A DNA stretch of 40,736 nt from Lysobacterales bacterium (GCA_029935455.1 JAOZKI010000009.1:1-40736), one strand, 5' to 3'; counted from the first letter of the stretch, positions 20,085-30,602 are shown. Notes: generated by a model not told the origin, from the letters alone. A program made the numbers and translations.

Positions 20085-20161
20085 ACGGCCAACCGCGCTT
20101 CCCGCACACCGCCTGCACGCCTTTTGGGCTAAAATCGGCACATCTGAAATGGAGTGATGTC

Positions 20162-20413
20162 ATGGTTGGAGGAATCAGTGGCTGGCAGCTTTTGATCCTG
20201 CTGCTTATCGTGGTGCTGGTATTCGGCACCAAGCGCCTGCGCAATATCGGCAGCGACCTGGGCGGCGCCGTAAAAGGCTTCCGCAAAGGTATGGAAGAGG
20301 AAGGCAAGGATTCGCCGGAACAGCTGGCTGCCGACCCCGAGGCCCGAAGCACGGCAGCGGACCCGACTCAGGACAACGAACCCGCCCGGCGCCCGCCCGG
20401 CTCGGACGTTTGA
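20162..20413 (+). CDS. tatA: Sec-independent translocase component TatA
   Basis: 83 aa; [41 protein letters not shown]. Confidence 0.95.
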   Translation: MVGGISGWQLLILLLIVVLVFGTKRLRNIGSDLGGAVKGFRKGMEEEGKDSPEQLAADPEARSTAADPTQDNEPARRPPGSDV

Positions 20414-20425
20414 CCGCAGCAGACC

Positions 20426-20788
20426 ATGTTCGACATCGGTTTTGCCGAAGTATTCCTGCTGTCCATCATCGGGCTGCTGGTGCTGGGCCCGGAGCGGCTG
20501 CCCGGCGTTGCCAGGACTCTGGGCGGCTTTGTACGCAAGGCGCGACTCAGCTGGTATAACCTCAAACGCACGGTAGAGGCGGAACTGGCCGAAGCGGAGG
20601 CCGCCAACACGCTGCGGGATGCAAAGCGCGAGTTTGAATCAGCGCAGCAGGAAATGAACCAGCTGGGCCAGGCGCTGCAGCAGCCCCTGGATGGCCCAGC
20701 AAAAACGTCGGCGGGCGACAGCGAAGGCCCCGATGGGGACGCCGGCACCGAGCCCTCGGAGCCTCAGGACTCACCCCAATCCTCATGA
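20426..20788 (+). CDS. tatB: Sec-independent translocase component TatB
   Basis: 120 aa; MFDIGFAEVFLLSIIGLLVLGPERLPGVARTLGGFVRKAR. Confidence 0.95.
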   Translation: MFDIGFAEVFLLSIIGLLVLGPERLPGVARTLGGFVRKARLSWYNLKRTVEAELAEAEAANTLRDAKREFESAQQEMNQLGQALQQPLDGPAKTSAGDSEGPDGDAGTEPSEPQDSPQSS

Positions 20789-21564
20789 GCGAACACCCGG
20801 AAACCGATAAGGAACAGACCTTCCTGGAGCACCTGGTCGAACTGCGGGGCCGGCTACTCAAGGCCTGTGGCGCGGTCGCTCTGGTACTGCTGGTGCTGCT
20901 GCCATTTTCCCGGCGGCTCTATGAAACGCTGGCTGGCCCGCTGCTGGCGCAGATGCCAGAAGGCAGCAGCATGATTGCCATCGACGTGGCCTCCCCCTTT
21001 CTGGCGCCCTTTAAGCTGACCCTGCTATTGGCACTGGTCATTGCCATCCCGGTGGTCATGTACCAGCTATGGGCCTTCGTGGCACCGGCCCTGTTCAAAC
21101 ATGAAAAGCGTCTGGCCAGACCGCTGCTGGTCTCTTCCGTGCTGCTCTTTTACCTCGGCTGCGCTTTTGCTTTCTACGTGGTCTTCCCGCTGGTCTTCGG
21201 CTTTATGAACAAGGTCGCACCAGAAGGCGTAGCGGTGATGACCGATATCAATCGCTACCTGGATTTCGTGATCGCCCTGTTTTTAGCCTTTGGCCTGGCC
21301 TTTGAGGTGCCCATTGCCACCATCATTCTGGTCGCCACCGGCATCACCAGCACCGCGCAGCTCGCCAGCGCCCGGGCCTATGTGGTGGTGGGCGCCTTTG
21401 CCATCGGCATGCTGCTCACGCCCCCGGACGTGATTTCTCAGACCCTGCTGGCCATTCCCATGTGGATTCTGTTTGAAGTCGGCATCATCATGTGCCGCTT
21501 TCTGCTGCCGGAGAAAGAGGCCGCCGAGGAGACCAAGCCCGAGGAGCCTCAGGCTTCGAACTGA
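20785..21564 (+). CDS. tatC: Sec-independent translocase component TatC
   Basis: 259 aa; TFLEHLVELRGRLLKAC; six TM; FGLAFEVPIATIILVATG; 4-bp overlap with tatB. Confidence 0.96.
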   Translation: MSEHPETDKEQTFLEHLVELRGRLLKACGAVALVLLVLLPFSRRLYETLAGPLLAQMPEGSSMIAIDVASPFLAPFKLTLLLALVIAIPVVMYQLWAFVAPALFKHEKRLARPLLVSSVLLFYLGCAFAFYVVFPLVFGFMNKVAPEGVAVMTDINRYLDFVIALFLAFGLAFEVPIATIILVATGITSTAQLASARAYVVVGAFAIGMLLTPPDVISQTLLAIPMWILFEVGIIMCRFLLPEKEAAEETKPEEPQASN

Positions 21565-22394
21565 TCGTCTTGCCGCGGCGGCTCTTGGTCCGGGGCGGCC
21601 GGCGGCGCGGCGCGGCCCGTCTCAATACCGAAGCTGGAGCGATAGGCCACATACTGGGCCGCAAAACCCAGCACCTGATAGAGCACCACCACCGCCAACA
21701 GCAGGGTCGTAAGTACCAGGGACGGCTCCTTGCTGCCCAACTGCGCGGCCACCACGGTGCCGGACAGCAGGGCCACGGGCACAGCCAGGAGCCCCAGTAG
21801 CAAACCGAGCACGGTCAAGGCGCGCCACTGGCGCATACCCATGAGCACCCCGTCCCACAGTGATGCCGGCAATGAGCGGCGCGCAAACCAGATACGGGGA
21901 ATGGCAAAAAAGCCCAGCACCAGGGTGGAGCCCAGCCCCAACAGCATGCCCCACAACACCTGTTGCATCAGCAACGGGCTCAGCTCCAGCACGGCATTTT
22001 GATCACCGGACTGAATGCGACCCAGCAGCTCCGGATCCACCTTGGCCAGCTCGGGTGCCACAAAGAACCCCATGGCCAGCAGCATGAGCAGTAGCCCCAG
22101 GGCACCAAACCAAAACAGGGACAGCAACGCCCCCGAGCCCTGAAAGGCTGCAAACAGGGTCATAAGGGATGGGCGCTGATCCTCGGCGGCCCGATGCATG
22201 GCCTCCAGCATGCCAGCGTTCAGCGCCGGCGCGGCCAGCAGGAACAGCAGCGCAAGAATGCCCAGCTGGGACGCACCACCAAGCAGCTGTAGCAACAGGC
22301 CCAGCAGGAGCAGACGGGCCGCCTGGCTGCGAAACAGACTGATGGACGTACTCAGCCAGGCCACGCCGCTGGCGAATGGGGCACCCTTACTCAT
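21549..22394 (-). CDS. BPSS1780-like integral membrane protein
   Basis: 281 aa; multiple hydrophobic segments, convergent overlap with tatC 3' end. Confidence 0.65.
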   Translation of the reverse strand: MSKGAPFASGVAWLSTSISLFRSQAARLLLLGLLLQLLGGASQLGILALLFLLAAPALNAGMLEAMHRAAEDQRPSLMTLFAAFQGSGALLSLFWFGALGLLLMLLAMGFFVAPELAKVDPELLGRIQSGDQNAVLELSPLLMQQVLWGMLLGLGSTLVLGFFAIPRIWFARRSLPASLWDGVLMGMRQWRALTVLGLLLGLLAVPVALLSGTVVAAQLGSKEPSLVLTTLLLAVVVLYQVLGFAAQYVAYRSSFGIETGRAAPPAAPDQEPPRQDDQFEA

Positions 22395-22540
22395 GGGCAG
22401 CTCCGGCCGACAAGCCGTGCAGATCGTGAGCGAGCAAGACGGGCGTTGAATGGCGCATGGGCAGCGTTTCTCATCGGCGGTTCGGAAGCACTTCTATTGT
22501 AAACTAAGCGTCCCCCAGCCGACCGCCCCCGAGCCGATTC

Positions 22541-23146
22541 ATGAATCGACCCCTGAACCCGAGCCTGACCAACCCGCCGGTCGCGCTGATAATCATCGGC
22601 CTGTGCGTCATCATCTTCCTGCTCCAGGGTGGACTGCCGGCCTCCCTGGCCCTGTGGCCTCTGGAGAGCGGGCGTTTTCAGCCCTGGCAGCTGATCAGCT
22701 ATGGCTTTTTGCATGGCAGCTTTAACCATATCTTCTTCAATCTGTTTGCCGTGTGGATGTTCGGGCTGCAAATCGAACGGGTCTGGGGCAGCCAACGCTT
22801 TTTGCTGTACTACGTGGTGTGCCTGCTGGGTGCCGCCTTGACCCAGCTGTTAGTGCAACAGCTCAACGGCGGCATGTACCCGACCATTGGCGCTTCCGGC
22901 GCGGTCTTTGGCCTGCTGCTGGCGTTCGGGGTGATGTTTCCCAACAACCGGATTTTTCTGATTTTTCTGCCGGTGCCGATCAAGGCGAAATGGTTTGTGC
23001 TCATCTATGCGGCCGTGGAGCTGCTGTTTGGGGTCACGGATACCATGCCGCAGGTGGCCCACTTCGCGCACCTGGGCGGGCTCATCGGTGGTGCGGCGCT
23101 GCTCTGGTACTGGGGCTGGCGCCCCAGCATGACCTGGAAGCGTTAG
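22541..23146 (+). CDS. rhomboid family intramembrane serine protease
   Basis: 201 aa; HGSFNHIFFNLFAVWMFG, GASGAVFGLLLAFG (Ser), AHFAHLGGLIGG (His). Confidence 0.93.
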   Translation: MNRPLNPSLTNPPVALIIIGLCVIIFLLQGGLPASLALWPLESGRFQPWQLISYGFLHGSFNHIFFNLFAVWMFGLQIERVWGSQRFLLYYVVCLLGAALTQLLVQQLNGGMYPTIGASGAVFGLLLAFGVMFPNNRIFLIFLPVPIKAKWFVLIYAAVELLFGVTDTMPQVAHFAHLGGLIGGAALLWYWGWRPSMTWKR

Positions 23147-23150
23147 CGCT

Positions 23151-23963
23151 TCAGAAGCCGCAGGCCTCCTGGCGCAGGGCCAGCGCCTCTGGCATCCATT
23201 GCTCGAACTGCCGCACGCGCGTCTTAGAACTGGGATGGGTGGACTGCCACTGGGGTGGCGCAGCGCCACCATGACTGTCCATGCGACGCCAAAGCGCCGG
23301 CGCCTCCTGAGGGTCAAAACAGGCTTCAGCCAACAGCACCAGGCCCATGTAATCAGCCTCTGACTCGTGGTCGCGGGAGAAGGGCAATAGCAGGCCGTAC
23401 TGGGCGCCCACACCCAGGGCACCCATGATCATCTGCTGCTGGCCGCGATCCATATCACTGACCGCCACGCCGGTGGCCATGACACCCAGGCTGGTGAGCT
23501 TCTGCATGGCCATGCGCTCGGCACCATGACGGGCCAGCGCATGGGAAATCTCATGCCCCATGATCACCGCCAATCCATCCTCATTTTCCGCAATGGGCAA
23601 AATGCCCGTGTACACGGCCACCTTGCCCCCGGGCAGGGCGAAGGCGTTGGCCTGGGATGATTCAATTACATTGAATTCCCACTCAAAGCCCGGGTCAATA
23701 TCCGCGGCCGCGGCGGCGATGCGTCGACCAATGGCGCGCACCTGCTGCACTGAGGGGTGGCTGTCCGGCAGGATGCGCTCCTGGGACAGCAACTGGCGGT
23801 AGGACTGGATGCCCAGCGCCATCTCCTGCTTCGTGTCCATGCTGACCACCTGCGAGCGGCCGGTAATGGGCACCGTTTCCTGGTTCGAGAACCAGAACCA
23901 GGCGGCATAGGCGCCAAAGAGCAGCAGGGGAAAGATCGACAGTTTGCCAGCGCGTCGGGCCAT
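23151..23963 (-). CDS. M48-family metallopeptidase
   Basis: From MARRAGKLSIF; GHEISHALARHGAERM (HExxH), NAFALPGGKVAVYTGIL, ESEADYMGL (Glu ligand). Confidence 0.93.
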   Translation of the reverse strand: MARRAGKLSIFPLLLFGAYAAWFWFSNQETVPITGRSQVVSMDTKQEMALGIQSYRQLLSQERILPDSHPSVQQVRAIGRRIAAAAADIDPGFEWEFNVIESSQANAFALPGGKVAVYTGILPIAENEDGLAVIMGHEISHALARHGAERMAMQKLTSLGVMATGVAVSDMDRGQQQMIMGALGVGAQYGLLLPFSRDHESEADYMGLVLLAEACFDPQEAPALWRRMDSHGGAAPPQWQSTHPSSKTRVRQFEQWMPEALALRQEACGF

Positions 23964-24137
23964 GGGCAGCTCCTGTATTGAACCCCTCAATCATAGCCCA
24001 GAGAAGCACGCCATGCGGCACCGGGCGCACCGGCCCCGAGGCGCCAACCGGCGCCGCCGCAGACCGGGCTTGTGGTAACGGTGAGCACGGTTAGAATGGA
24101 GCACTTCAAAAAAATCAGCACAGGAGCAGTAGCGCTC

Positions 24138-26084
24138 ATGGAACAGAGGGTGTATCCCGTATCAGAGGCCGCCAAGGCCCGCACGCGGACCAGCAAGGCA
24201 CAGTACGAGGCGCTCACGGCAGCCGCCCAGGCAGACAACGCAGCCTTCTGGGCCGAACAGGCCCAGCGCATTGACTGGATGCAGCCCTTTAGCCAGGTCA
24301 AAGACGTGCACTGGTCCCGCGATGACGTGCGCATACGCTGGTTTGAAGATGGCACCCTGAATGTATGCTACAACTGCGTGGACCGCCATCTGGCCAGTCG
24401 CGGTGACCAAACGGCCATCATCTGGGAAGGGGACGACCCGACCCGCGATGCGCATGTGTCCTACCGCGAGCTGCATGAACGCGTCTGCCGCATGGCCAAC
24501 GTGCTGAAACAACTCGGTGTCAGCAAAGGCGACCGCGTTACCCTGTACATGCCCATGATCGTTGATGCGGCCGTGGCCATGCTGGCCTGCGCCCGCATCG
24601 GCGCCATTCACTCGGTGGTCTTTGGTGGCTTTTCCCCGGAAGCCCTGGCAGGCCGCATTCTGGATTGCGCATCCAGCGTGGTCATTACCGCCGACGAAGG
24701 CGTGCGCGGTGGTCGCGGCGTACCGCTGAAAGCCAACGTAGATGCGGCCGCGGAGCGGCCCGGCGTCAGCGAGGTGCTGCAGCGGGTGCTGGTGGTGCGC
24801 AATACGGGCGCCGCCACGGCCTGGAACCAGGCGCGTGATGTCTGGCTGCATGAAGCCGAAGCCACGGTCAGTACCGAATGTCCCTGCGAAGAAATGCAGG
24901 CCGAGGATCCACTATTCATCCTTTACACCTCCGGCTCGACAGGCAAACCGAAAGGGGTGCTGCACACCACCGGCGGCTATCTGGTCTATGCCAGCTACAC
25001 CCATGAAATGGTCTTCGACTATCAGCCGGGCGATATTTACTGGTGTACGGCCGACGTCGGCTGGGTAACGGGTCACAGCTATATCGTCTATGGCCCGCTG
25101 GCCAATGGCGCGGTCACACTCATGTTCGAAGGGGTGCCCAACTATCCGGACGCCAGCCGTTTCTGGCAGGTGGTGGACAAGCATCAGGTCAATATCTGCT
25201 ACACAGCCCCGACTGCCATTCGGGCGCTCATGCGTGAGGGCGAAGGGCCGGTCAAGGCCACTTCCCGGGCGTCCCTGCGCCTGCTCGGCTCCGTGGGCGA
25301 ACCCATCAACCCGGAGGCCTGGGAGTGGTATTACCATGTGGTGGGTGACGGGCGCTGTCCCATCGTGGATACCTGGTGGCAAACAGAAACCGGCGGCATC
25401 CTGATCTCCCCCCTGCCCGGCGCCACGGACCTCAAACCCGGTTCAGCCAGCACACCGCTGCCAGGCATTCAGCCCGCGCTGGTGGACCAGGATGGCACGC
25501 AGTTGGAAGGCGCCGCCGAAGGCTATCTGGTCATGACCGACAGCTGGCCCGGACAGATGCGTTCCGTCTATGGCGACCACCAACGCTTTATCGACACCTA
25601 CTTTTCCCAGTACGAGGGGCTGTACTTTACCGGCGATGGTTGTCGTCGTGATGAGGATGGCTATTACTGGATCACCGGACGGGTCGATGACGTGCTCAAC
25701 ATCTCCGGTCACCGCATGGGCACCGCCGAGGTGGAAAGCGCCCTGGTGGCGCATGATGCGGTCGCGGAAGCGGCCGTGGTCGGCTATCCACACGACATCA
25801 AGGGTCAGGGCATCTATGTTTATGTCACCCTGAATGCAGGGGAGGTGCCCAGCGAGGCTTTGCGCACCGCCCTGCGCGACTGGGTGCGCAAGGAGATCGG
25901 CCCCATCGCCACACCGGATCATATTCAGTGGGCGCCCGGCCTACCGAAAACCCGCTCGGGAAAAATCATGCGCCGTATCCTGCGCAAGATCGCGGAGAAC
26001 GACTACAGCAACCTGGGGGATACTTCTACGCTGGCCGAACCGGAAGTGGTTGCGCAGCTGATCGACAATCGCATGAACCGCTAA
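24138..26084 (+). CDS. acs: acetyl-CoA synthetase
   Basis: 648 aa from [84 protein letters not shown]. Confidence 0.96.
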   Translation: MEQRVYPVSEAAKARTRTSKAQYEALTAAAQADNAAFWAEQAQRIDWMQPFSQVKDVHWSRDDVRIRWFEDGTLNVCYNCVDRHLASRGDQTAIIWEGDDPTRDAHVSYRELHERVCRMANVLKQLGVSKGDRVTLYMPMIVDAAVAMLACARIGAIHSVVFGGFSPEALAGRILDCASSVVITADEGVRGGRGVPLKANVDAAAERPGVSEVLQRVLVVRNTGAATAWNQARDVWLHEAEATVSTECPCEEMQAEDPLFILYTSGSTGKPKGVLHTTGGYLVYASYTHEMVFDYQPGDIYWCTADVGWVTGHSYIVYGPLANGAVTLMFEGVPNYPDASRFWQVVDKHQVNICYTAPTAIRALMREGEGPVKATSRASLRLLGSVGEPINPEAWEWYYHVVGDGRCPIVDTWWQTETGGILISPLPGATDLKPGSASTPLPGIQPALVDQDGTQLEGAAEGYLVMTDSWPGQMRSVYGDHQRFIDTYFSQYEGLYFTGDGCRRDEDGYYWITGRVDDVLNISGHRMGTAEVESALVAHDAVAEAAVVGYPHDIKGQGIYVYVTLNAGEVPSEALRTALRDWVRKEIGPIATPDHIQWAPGLPKTRSGKIMRRILRKIAENDYSNLGDTSTLAEPEVVAQLIDNRMNR

Positions 26085-26116
26085 CCGCGCTGGGCGCTTC
26101 GCGCCCGGCACAGGTG

Positions 26117-27799
26117 CTAGATACCACCGTGCTCCAGCGGCCGATCACGGTGGACCAGCAGCCACTCTGCGTGCTCTTCCAGCGCCGCCTCACCGAGCGC
26201 GCGCAGAATACGGCGACGTAGCTGTGGGTCCGGGTTGTCATCCACCAGCTTACGTGCGTTGCCGAACACCTCGGCCATAAAGCGATACTGCTTGATCAGC
26301 TCCTTATCCGCTTTCTTATGCGAATAGGCGTCACGGACCCCGGCCAGCAGCGGCAACACGCCCATCAACACCAGCAGAAAAATAGCCTGGAGCTCCGTGA
26401 GCTGTCGGGCCAGCACCGCCAGTACCGCAGCCATGGCGATGCCGCCCCACAGGGCCACCTGCCCCAGCAGTTGGGTGCGACGGTAGGCACGGGCGCGCAG
26501 CGTGGCCTTGCGCTGGTAATAACCCAGCTGACCGGACTGCTGGTCGCCAATCCAATCGTCAATCACCCAGCTCAACCAGTGCGAATCCGGCGCCTGATTG
26601 CGGTCGCGACGCAGGCTGGCGAAGCGCATCACGTGGCGAATCCAGGCCAGATCCACATCCTGCTTCTGTAGAAAGTTGTCATAGGCAAAGGCGGCCGAAT
26701 GGGCCTCGACTACCCCGGCCAGATTCCAGTACACCTGCACCCGCAAACCTTCTGCCAGGGCTCGATAGTCGAGATATTTACGATGCCACTCACGGCGCTC
26801 ACCCAGCCAGTGAAAAAGCACGCCGATCAGAAACAGCCCCATAAACAGCAGCGCCATGCCCCACCGCTCGATAAACTCCGAATAGATCACAAATACCACG
26901 CCCATGAGCACCGCCAGGGCGTGACTGACCCACAGGCCGCGCAGAAACTGACGCTGGTAATGACGTGCCAACCAGTCCGCCTGCCCATAGAGCCGATCGG
27001 CCAGGGCGGCACCGGAGGGCAGCGCCTTGTGCCCCTGCAGCAGACTCTGGGCCCCGGCGCCAATGGCAGCGGCATGTGTTTTCAGGTCGCGCGCAAAGAT
27101 GGCCAGTCGCTCCAGCATGCGATGATAGGCAAAAGGCATGTGCTGACCTGACTGGCGCCCACCCGCCCCGGTCACCCAGTAGCTTTCGCCAAAGGCCAGT
27201 ACGCCCTCCGGCGCACCCTCAGGACGGTGCCGCCCACAGACAATGTGGTAGGCCAGATCATTGTCCCCATGCGTTAGCAGGCTGGGCGTGCTGTCCTCCA
27301 GAGTCGCGCCGGGCATCAGACCGGTCAGGTGATAGGCCATGACGCTGCCGGTACCGCCAGGCATACCATTGTCATGGCCATCCCAGAGCGCCAGCAGCAC
27401 CTGACAGTGGTTGGAAAGAAAGCAACCCAGCTGCACATACTGCTCGTCTCGCGGTGAGCCTTCCGGCAGCCGGGGCAGCGTGATCAGTTCGCAGCGTGTC
27501 AGCAACGCCTCCAGCGCCTGACCGCCATCCGCAAAATCCTCGCGATACTGCTCCAGGGGCATGGGCAGCACCGCCAGCACCGGCAGCTCCAGCTCCAGCG
27601 CCACCTCCGCCACCAGCTGGTCCGCGCCCTCGGCCATGCCGGACAGCACTTGCAGTTGCAGCTGCGGATAGTCGCTGATGAGCTGGCGTAAAAACCAGCG
27701 CACGCGCTCGCGCAGCGGCGCGATCTCCTGCGGCAGCAGATCGCGATGGCCGGTGACGGCGACGCTCAGGGTCTGGGCCGCGCCACTCAGGCCGGACAC
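26117..27799 (-). CDS. SLOG-like nucleotide-binding domain fused to SLATT-like multi-TM region
   Basis: 560 aa; N-terminal VAVTGHRDL ... VLSGMAEGADQLVAEVALELELPVLAVLPMPLEQYREDF (SLOG/Rossmann pattern); two TM pairs; between them KYLDYRALAEGLRVQVYWNLAGV (SLATT-like); C-terminal YRFMAEVFGNARKLV. Confidence 0.72.
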   Translation of the reverse strand: MSGLSGAAQTLSVAVTGHRDLLPQEIAPLRERVRWFLRQLISDYPQLQLQVLSGMAEGADQLVAEVALELELPVLAVLPMPLEQYREDFADGGQALEALLTRCELITLPRLPEGSPRDEQYVQLGCFLSNHCQVLLALWDGHDNGMPGGTGSVMAYHLTGLMPGATLEDSTPSLLTHGDNDLAYHIVCGRHRPEGAPEGVLAFGESYWVTGAGGRQSGQHMPFAYHRMLERLAIFARDLKTHAAAIGAGAQSLLQGHKALPSGAALADRLYGQADWLARHYQRQFLRGLWVSHALAVLMGVVFVIYSEFIERWGMALLFMGLFLIGVLFHWLGERREWHRKYLDYRALAEGLRVQVYWNLAGVVEAHSAAFAYDNFLQKQDVDLAWIRHVMRFASLRRDRNQAPDSHWLSWVIDDWIGDQQSGQLGYYQRKATLRARAYRRTQLLGQVALWGGIAMAAVLAVLARQLTELQAIFLLVLMGVLPLLAGVRDAYSHKKADKELIKQYRFMAEVFGNARKLVDDNPDPQLRRRILRALGEAALEEHAEWLLVHRDRPLEHGGI

Positions 27800-29856
27800 A
27801 GGCCTTCTCGCGTACAGAACGCGATGAAATCGGGGTGGCCGTAGCTGCGCTCACGCAGATAGGCCAGCTGCGTCTGTAACAGGGTCTGGTCGCCCACCAG
27901 AAAGGCATGGCGCGCGATCATATCGGCTTCGTGGCAACTTGAGTAGCTGTCATTTGAAATCGGCACCTCGCGCAGCAAGGCCGGAGCGAATTGCGCCGGG
28001 TCCACACCCTCGATACGCCACCAGAGATAGCGCCAGCGAATGGTGAAACCCTGCGATATTTTGGCCGGGAGTTCGCCTGCCTCTTCCTGCAGCTGATCGC
28101 GCAGCACGGTAAAACGCTGCAGGCTGGCCCGCGCGGCGGGCAGATCGCCTTGATCCAGCTCCCAGGCAGCGTGGGTTAGAAGCAAATTGTAAAGGTCCTG
28201 CCGGTTATTAGCGGTCCCTTGCTCCTCCAGTACCAAACGCTCCAGCGTAGCCTGAGCAGCAGCCAGCTTGGCCGCCTCTACCGAGCCGGGAGTCAGAACT
28301 CGCTGGCTCAAGACCGAATGGTATTGATTCCGGGCCAGTTCGCCCTGCAGGCGACGATTGCTGGGGTTTTTCGCCAGCGCTTGCAACAGCCCTCGTTCAG
28401 CCGCCTGCCTTGCCTCCAGGGCCGCCTTATGCTTCGCCTGATATAACAGCACGGTCGCCAGACCCGAATGGCGGTAGGCCACATCAACGGCAAGAAAATT
28501 ATCAGCCGGATCCGCTTCCGCCAGCTGCTGGGCAATCTGCAGTGCTTCCACACGGCTTGCTTCCGCCGCCGGCAAGCGGCACAGCTGGGCCTGCGCGTCG
28601 GCCAGATAAGCCAGCTCATTACCCACGTGGCTCAGCGCTTCCGCACTGCCTTTATCTGCCGCCAGTGCTCGCCGGGCAAGCGCCACGTCGGCATGCTTGG
28701 CTGCCAACTCGGCTTCTCCCAGCAGTGCCCAGCGATCAATGCGGAAGTTGTTCAGATTGCTGCTGGCATAAGAATATTCCAGCAGCCACAGCGGGTCCTC
28801 CGGGTCCAGCTGGTGGCGGCTGGCTGCGATATCCAGATAGTGACCAAAGTGCTCCAGCGTTTCACTGACCACGCCCATCTCGTAGTAGTAATTGCCGACA
28901 TAGAACTCTGCCTGCGCCAGCTCAAAGGCCGCATCGCTGTCCCGCGGGTTGTCCGCATACAGCCGCTCAAAAATCGCCAACGATTCCTCATAGGCCGCCA
29001 GCGCCGCTTCCGGGCTGCCCTGATACAAATTGGTATTTCCCAGCTGGCGCAAAACCAGGCCCAGCTGGCGGCTGGTCGCCGGGGTCAGCTCCGCCGGATC
29101 CAGCGCCTGCAGATAGCTCTGGGCCGCGGCGCTGATGCGTGCCAGGGAGTCGAGATCGATGTTGCTTTCCAGATCGCTGCCCAGATTCACGAGAAAACCA
29201 ACCATCTCCTCGGCCTGCGCGCGCTGCTGCTGCTCGGCCTGGTGCGCGCTCCAGGCGCCCGCCAGCAGGAAGACCAGCAGCGTTGCCAGCGCCGCGCCAC
29301 CCAGCTGCCAGCGACGGCGGCGCACGAGATCACGCTGGCGCAGCTGGTCCAGCCGCACCCCGAGCAGACCGGCGATCAGCTTTTGCCGAGCCAGCCGCTT
29401 GCCGTCCGCATAGGGGCGCGCATCGGCCGCCAGCGGCTCATAGCCCTGCGGCTGGCCCTCGCGCAGGGCGGGCGGAAAGCAGCCGCCGTCAGCCGGCGCC
29501 GCCTGCGGATCACCGTCGACAATCAAGCACAGGACTGGCCGCTCCGGATGCAGCTCGCGAAAGGTGCGGATTTCTTCCCCCACCCAGCGTGAGGCGGCAG
29601 CCGCCGGAGAGCACAGCACGATTAGCGCGGCCGACTGCTCCAATGCCGTCTGCAGATGGGCAGACAGATCCTGCGCCGAGGACAGATCTTCCCGGTCGCG
29701 GAAAATCGGCGCCAGCCGCGCCGGCAGGTCACCGCCATGCTCGGCCCGCAGCCGGGCCGGCACGCGATAGCGCTCCAGCGCCCGGTGCAGCCAGCCGGCC
29801 CAGCGCTCATCGCGATGGCTGTAGCTTAGATAGGCTTTGTAATGCGCCTTATCCAT
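27787..29856 (-). CDS. TIR-domain protein with single TM helix and C-terminal TPR-like repeats
   Basis: 689 aa; KAYLSYSHRDERWAGWLHRALERYRVP, PIFRDREDLSSAQDLS, ALIVLCSPAAAASRWVGEEI; TM WQLGGAALATLLVFLLAGAW after RRRRW; TPR-like helices (YLQALDP..., AALAAYEESLAIFERLYADNP). Confidence 0.85.
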   Translation of the reverse strand: MDKAHYKAYLSYSHRDERWAGWLHRALERYRVPARLRAEHGGDLPARLAPIFRDREDLSSAQDLSAHLQTALEQSAALIVLCSPAAAASRWVGEEIRTFRELHPERPVLCLIVDGDPQAAPADGGCFPPALREGQPQGYEPLAADARPYADGKRLARQKLIAGLLGVRLDQLRQRDLVRRRRWQLGGAALATLLVFLLAGAWSAHQAEQQQRAQAEEMVGFLVNLGSDLESNIDLDSLARISAAAQSYLQALDPAELTPATSRQLGLVLRQLGNTNLYQGSPEAALAAYEESLAIFERLYADNPRDSDAAFELAQAEFYVGNYYYEMGVVSETLEHFGHYLDIAASRHQLDPEDPLWLLEYSYASSNLNNFRIDRWALLGEAELAAKHADVALARRALAADKGSAEALSHVGNELAYLADAQAQLCRLPAAEASRVEALQIAQQLAEADPADNFLAVDVAYRHSGLATVLLYQAKHKAALEARQAAERGLLQALAKNPSNRRLQGELARNQYHSVLSQRVLTPGSVEAAKLAAAQATLERLVLEEQGTANNRQDLYNLLLTHAAWELDQGDLPAARASLQRFTVLRDQLQEEAGELPAKISQGFTIRWRYLWWRIEGVDPAQFAPALLREVPISNDSYSSCHEADMIARHAFLVGDQTLLQTQLAYLRERSYGHPDFIAFCTREGLCPA

Positions 29857-29903
29857 AGCAACTGTTCAACGCAAGCTGCATAAACCTTAATGGACAGTGG
29901 GAT

Positions 29904-30533
29904 TCAGTTTCGTCCGCGGTTGCGAATCTTGGGATCGCTGTCAGCACACACTTCCTGATTAGCGATGGTCGCGCAGGCTCGTAAACGATAGAAGTAGTCG
30001 GTTTTCGAATTGTTCGCGCTAAACAGTTTGAAGTGCTTTTCACTGCCCTGGATGGCGCCCAAATCAATCACACCATTTTCGGCTGGTACCACAATGGCGG
30101 CATATTTACCTGCTGCAGAAGCTGCAAACTGGATACGCTGCTTCTTTTTAAGGCTACAGCTGTTGGGATTCAACTTCTGTCCGCTTTGAGGGGGCTGATT
30201 GCACACGAAGGCCTTTTCGAAGGCCCAATTCCCACCTACGCCCGGTGCAGTTTTGAGTTCAAAATGGATCACACCCGCGCTGGCAGGCTCAAAAGTAACA
30301 GCTCCATCGCCAGTGCTGGTATCACCTCCGGTCAGTTTGAGCTCATAGCCACCTGCGCCGTCTGACGTGACTTCTGCGCTAACATCACGCGGAGTCAGCA
30401 ACAGTTCTTCTGAGGCATAGCCATTATCATCCGCATCCTGTTTAGCCGTGGCCATGGTGGCGTCCTGCGCGGCGCAGGCGGTGGTTACCAGCAAGGCCAG
30501 TGACACCGCGGTCACTTGTTTATAGAGCGTCAT
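29904..30533 (-). CDS. hypothetical lipoprotein
   Basis: 209 aa from MTLYKQVTAVSLALLVTTACAAQ (lipobox TTAC); 47 bp upstream of the TIR gene on the same strand; no recognised family. Confidence 0.65.
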   Translation of the reverse strand: MTLYKQVTAVSLALLVTTACAAQDATMATAKQDADDNGYASEELLLTPRDVSAEVTSDGAGGYELKLTGGDTSTGDGAVTFEPASAGVIHFELKTAPGVGGNWAFEKAFVCNQPPQSGQKLNPNSCSLKKKQRIQFAASAAGKYAAIVVPAENGVIDLGAIQGSEKHFKLFSANNSKTDYFYRLRACATIANQEVCADSDPKIRNRGRN

Positions 30534-30602
30534 AAATCCCCCGTTTCTTAATGGTTTGCGTAAGAACTCCCAATGTAGCAAGTTAAGCGCACAGATTCAC
30601 CC

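Noticed and set aside
28468-29592. 374-aa plus-strand ORF inside the TIR gene
   Set aside because: Shadow ORF; the minus-strand TIR and TPR motifs explain the region.
26117-29856. Canonical Thoeris (ThsA/ThsB) annotation
   Set aside because: The TIR protein has a TM helix and TPR ectodomain, and the SLOG protein has TM pairs and no visible SIR2 domain, so only a functional analogy is justified.
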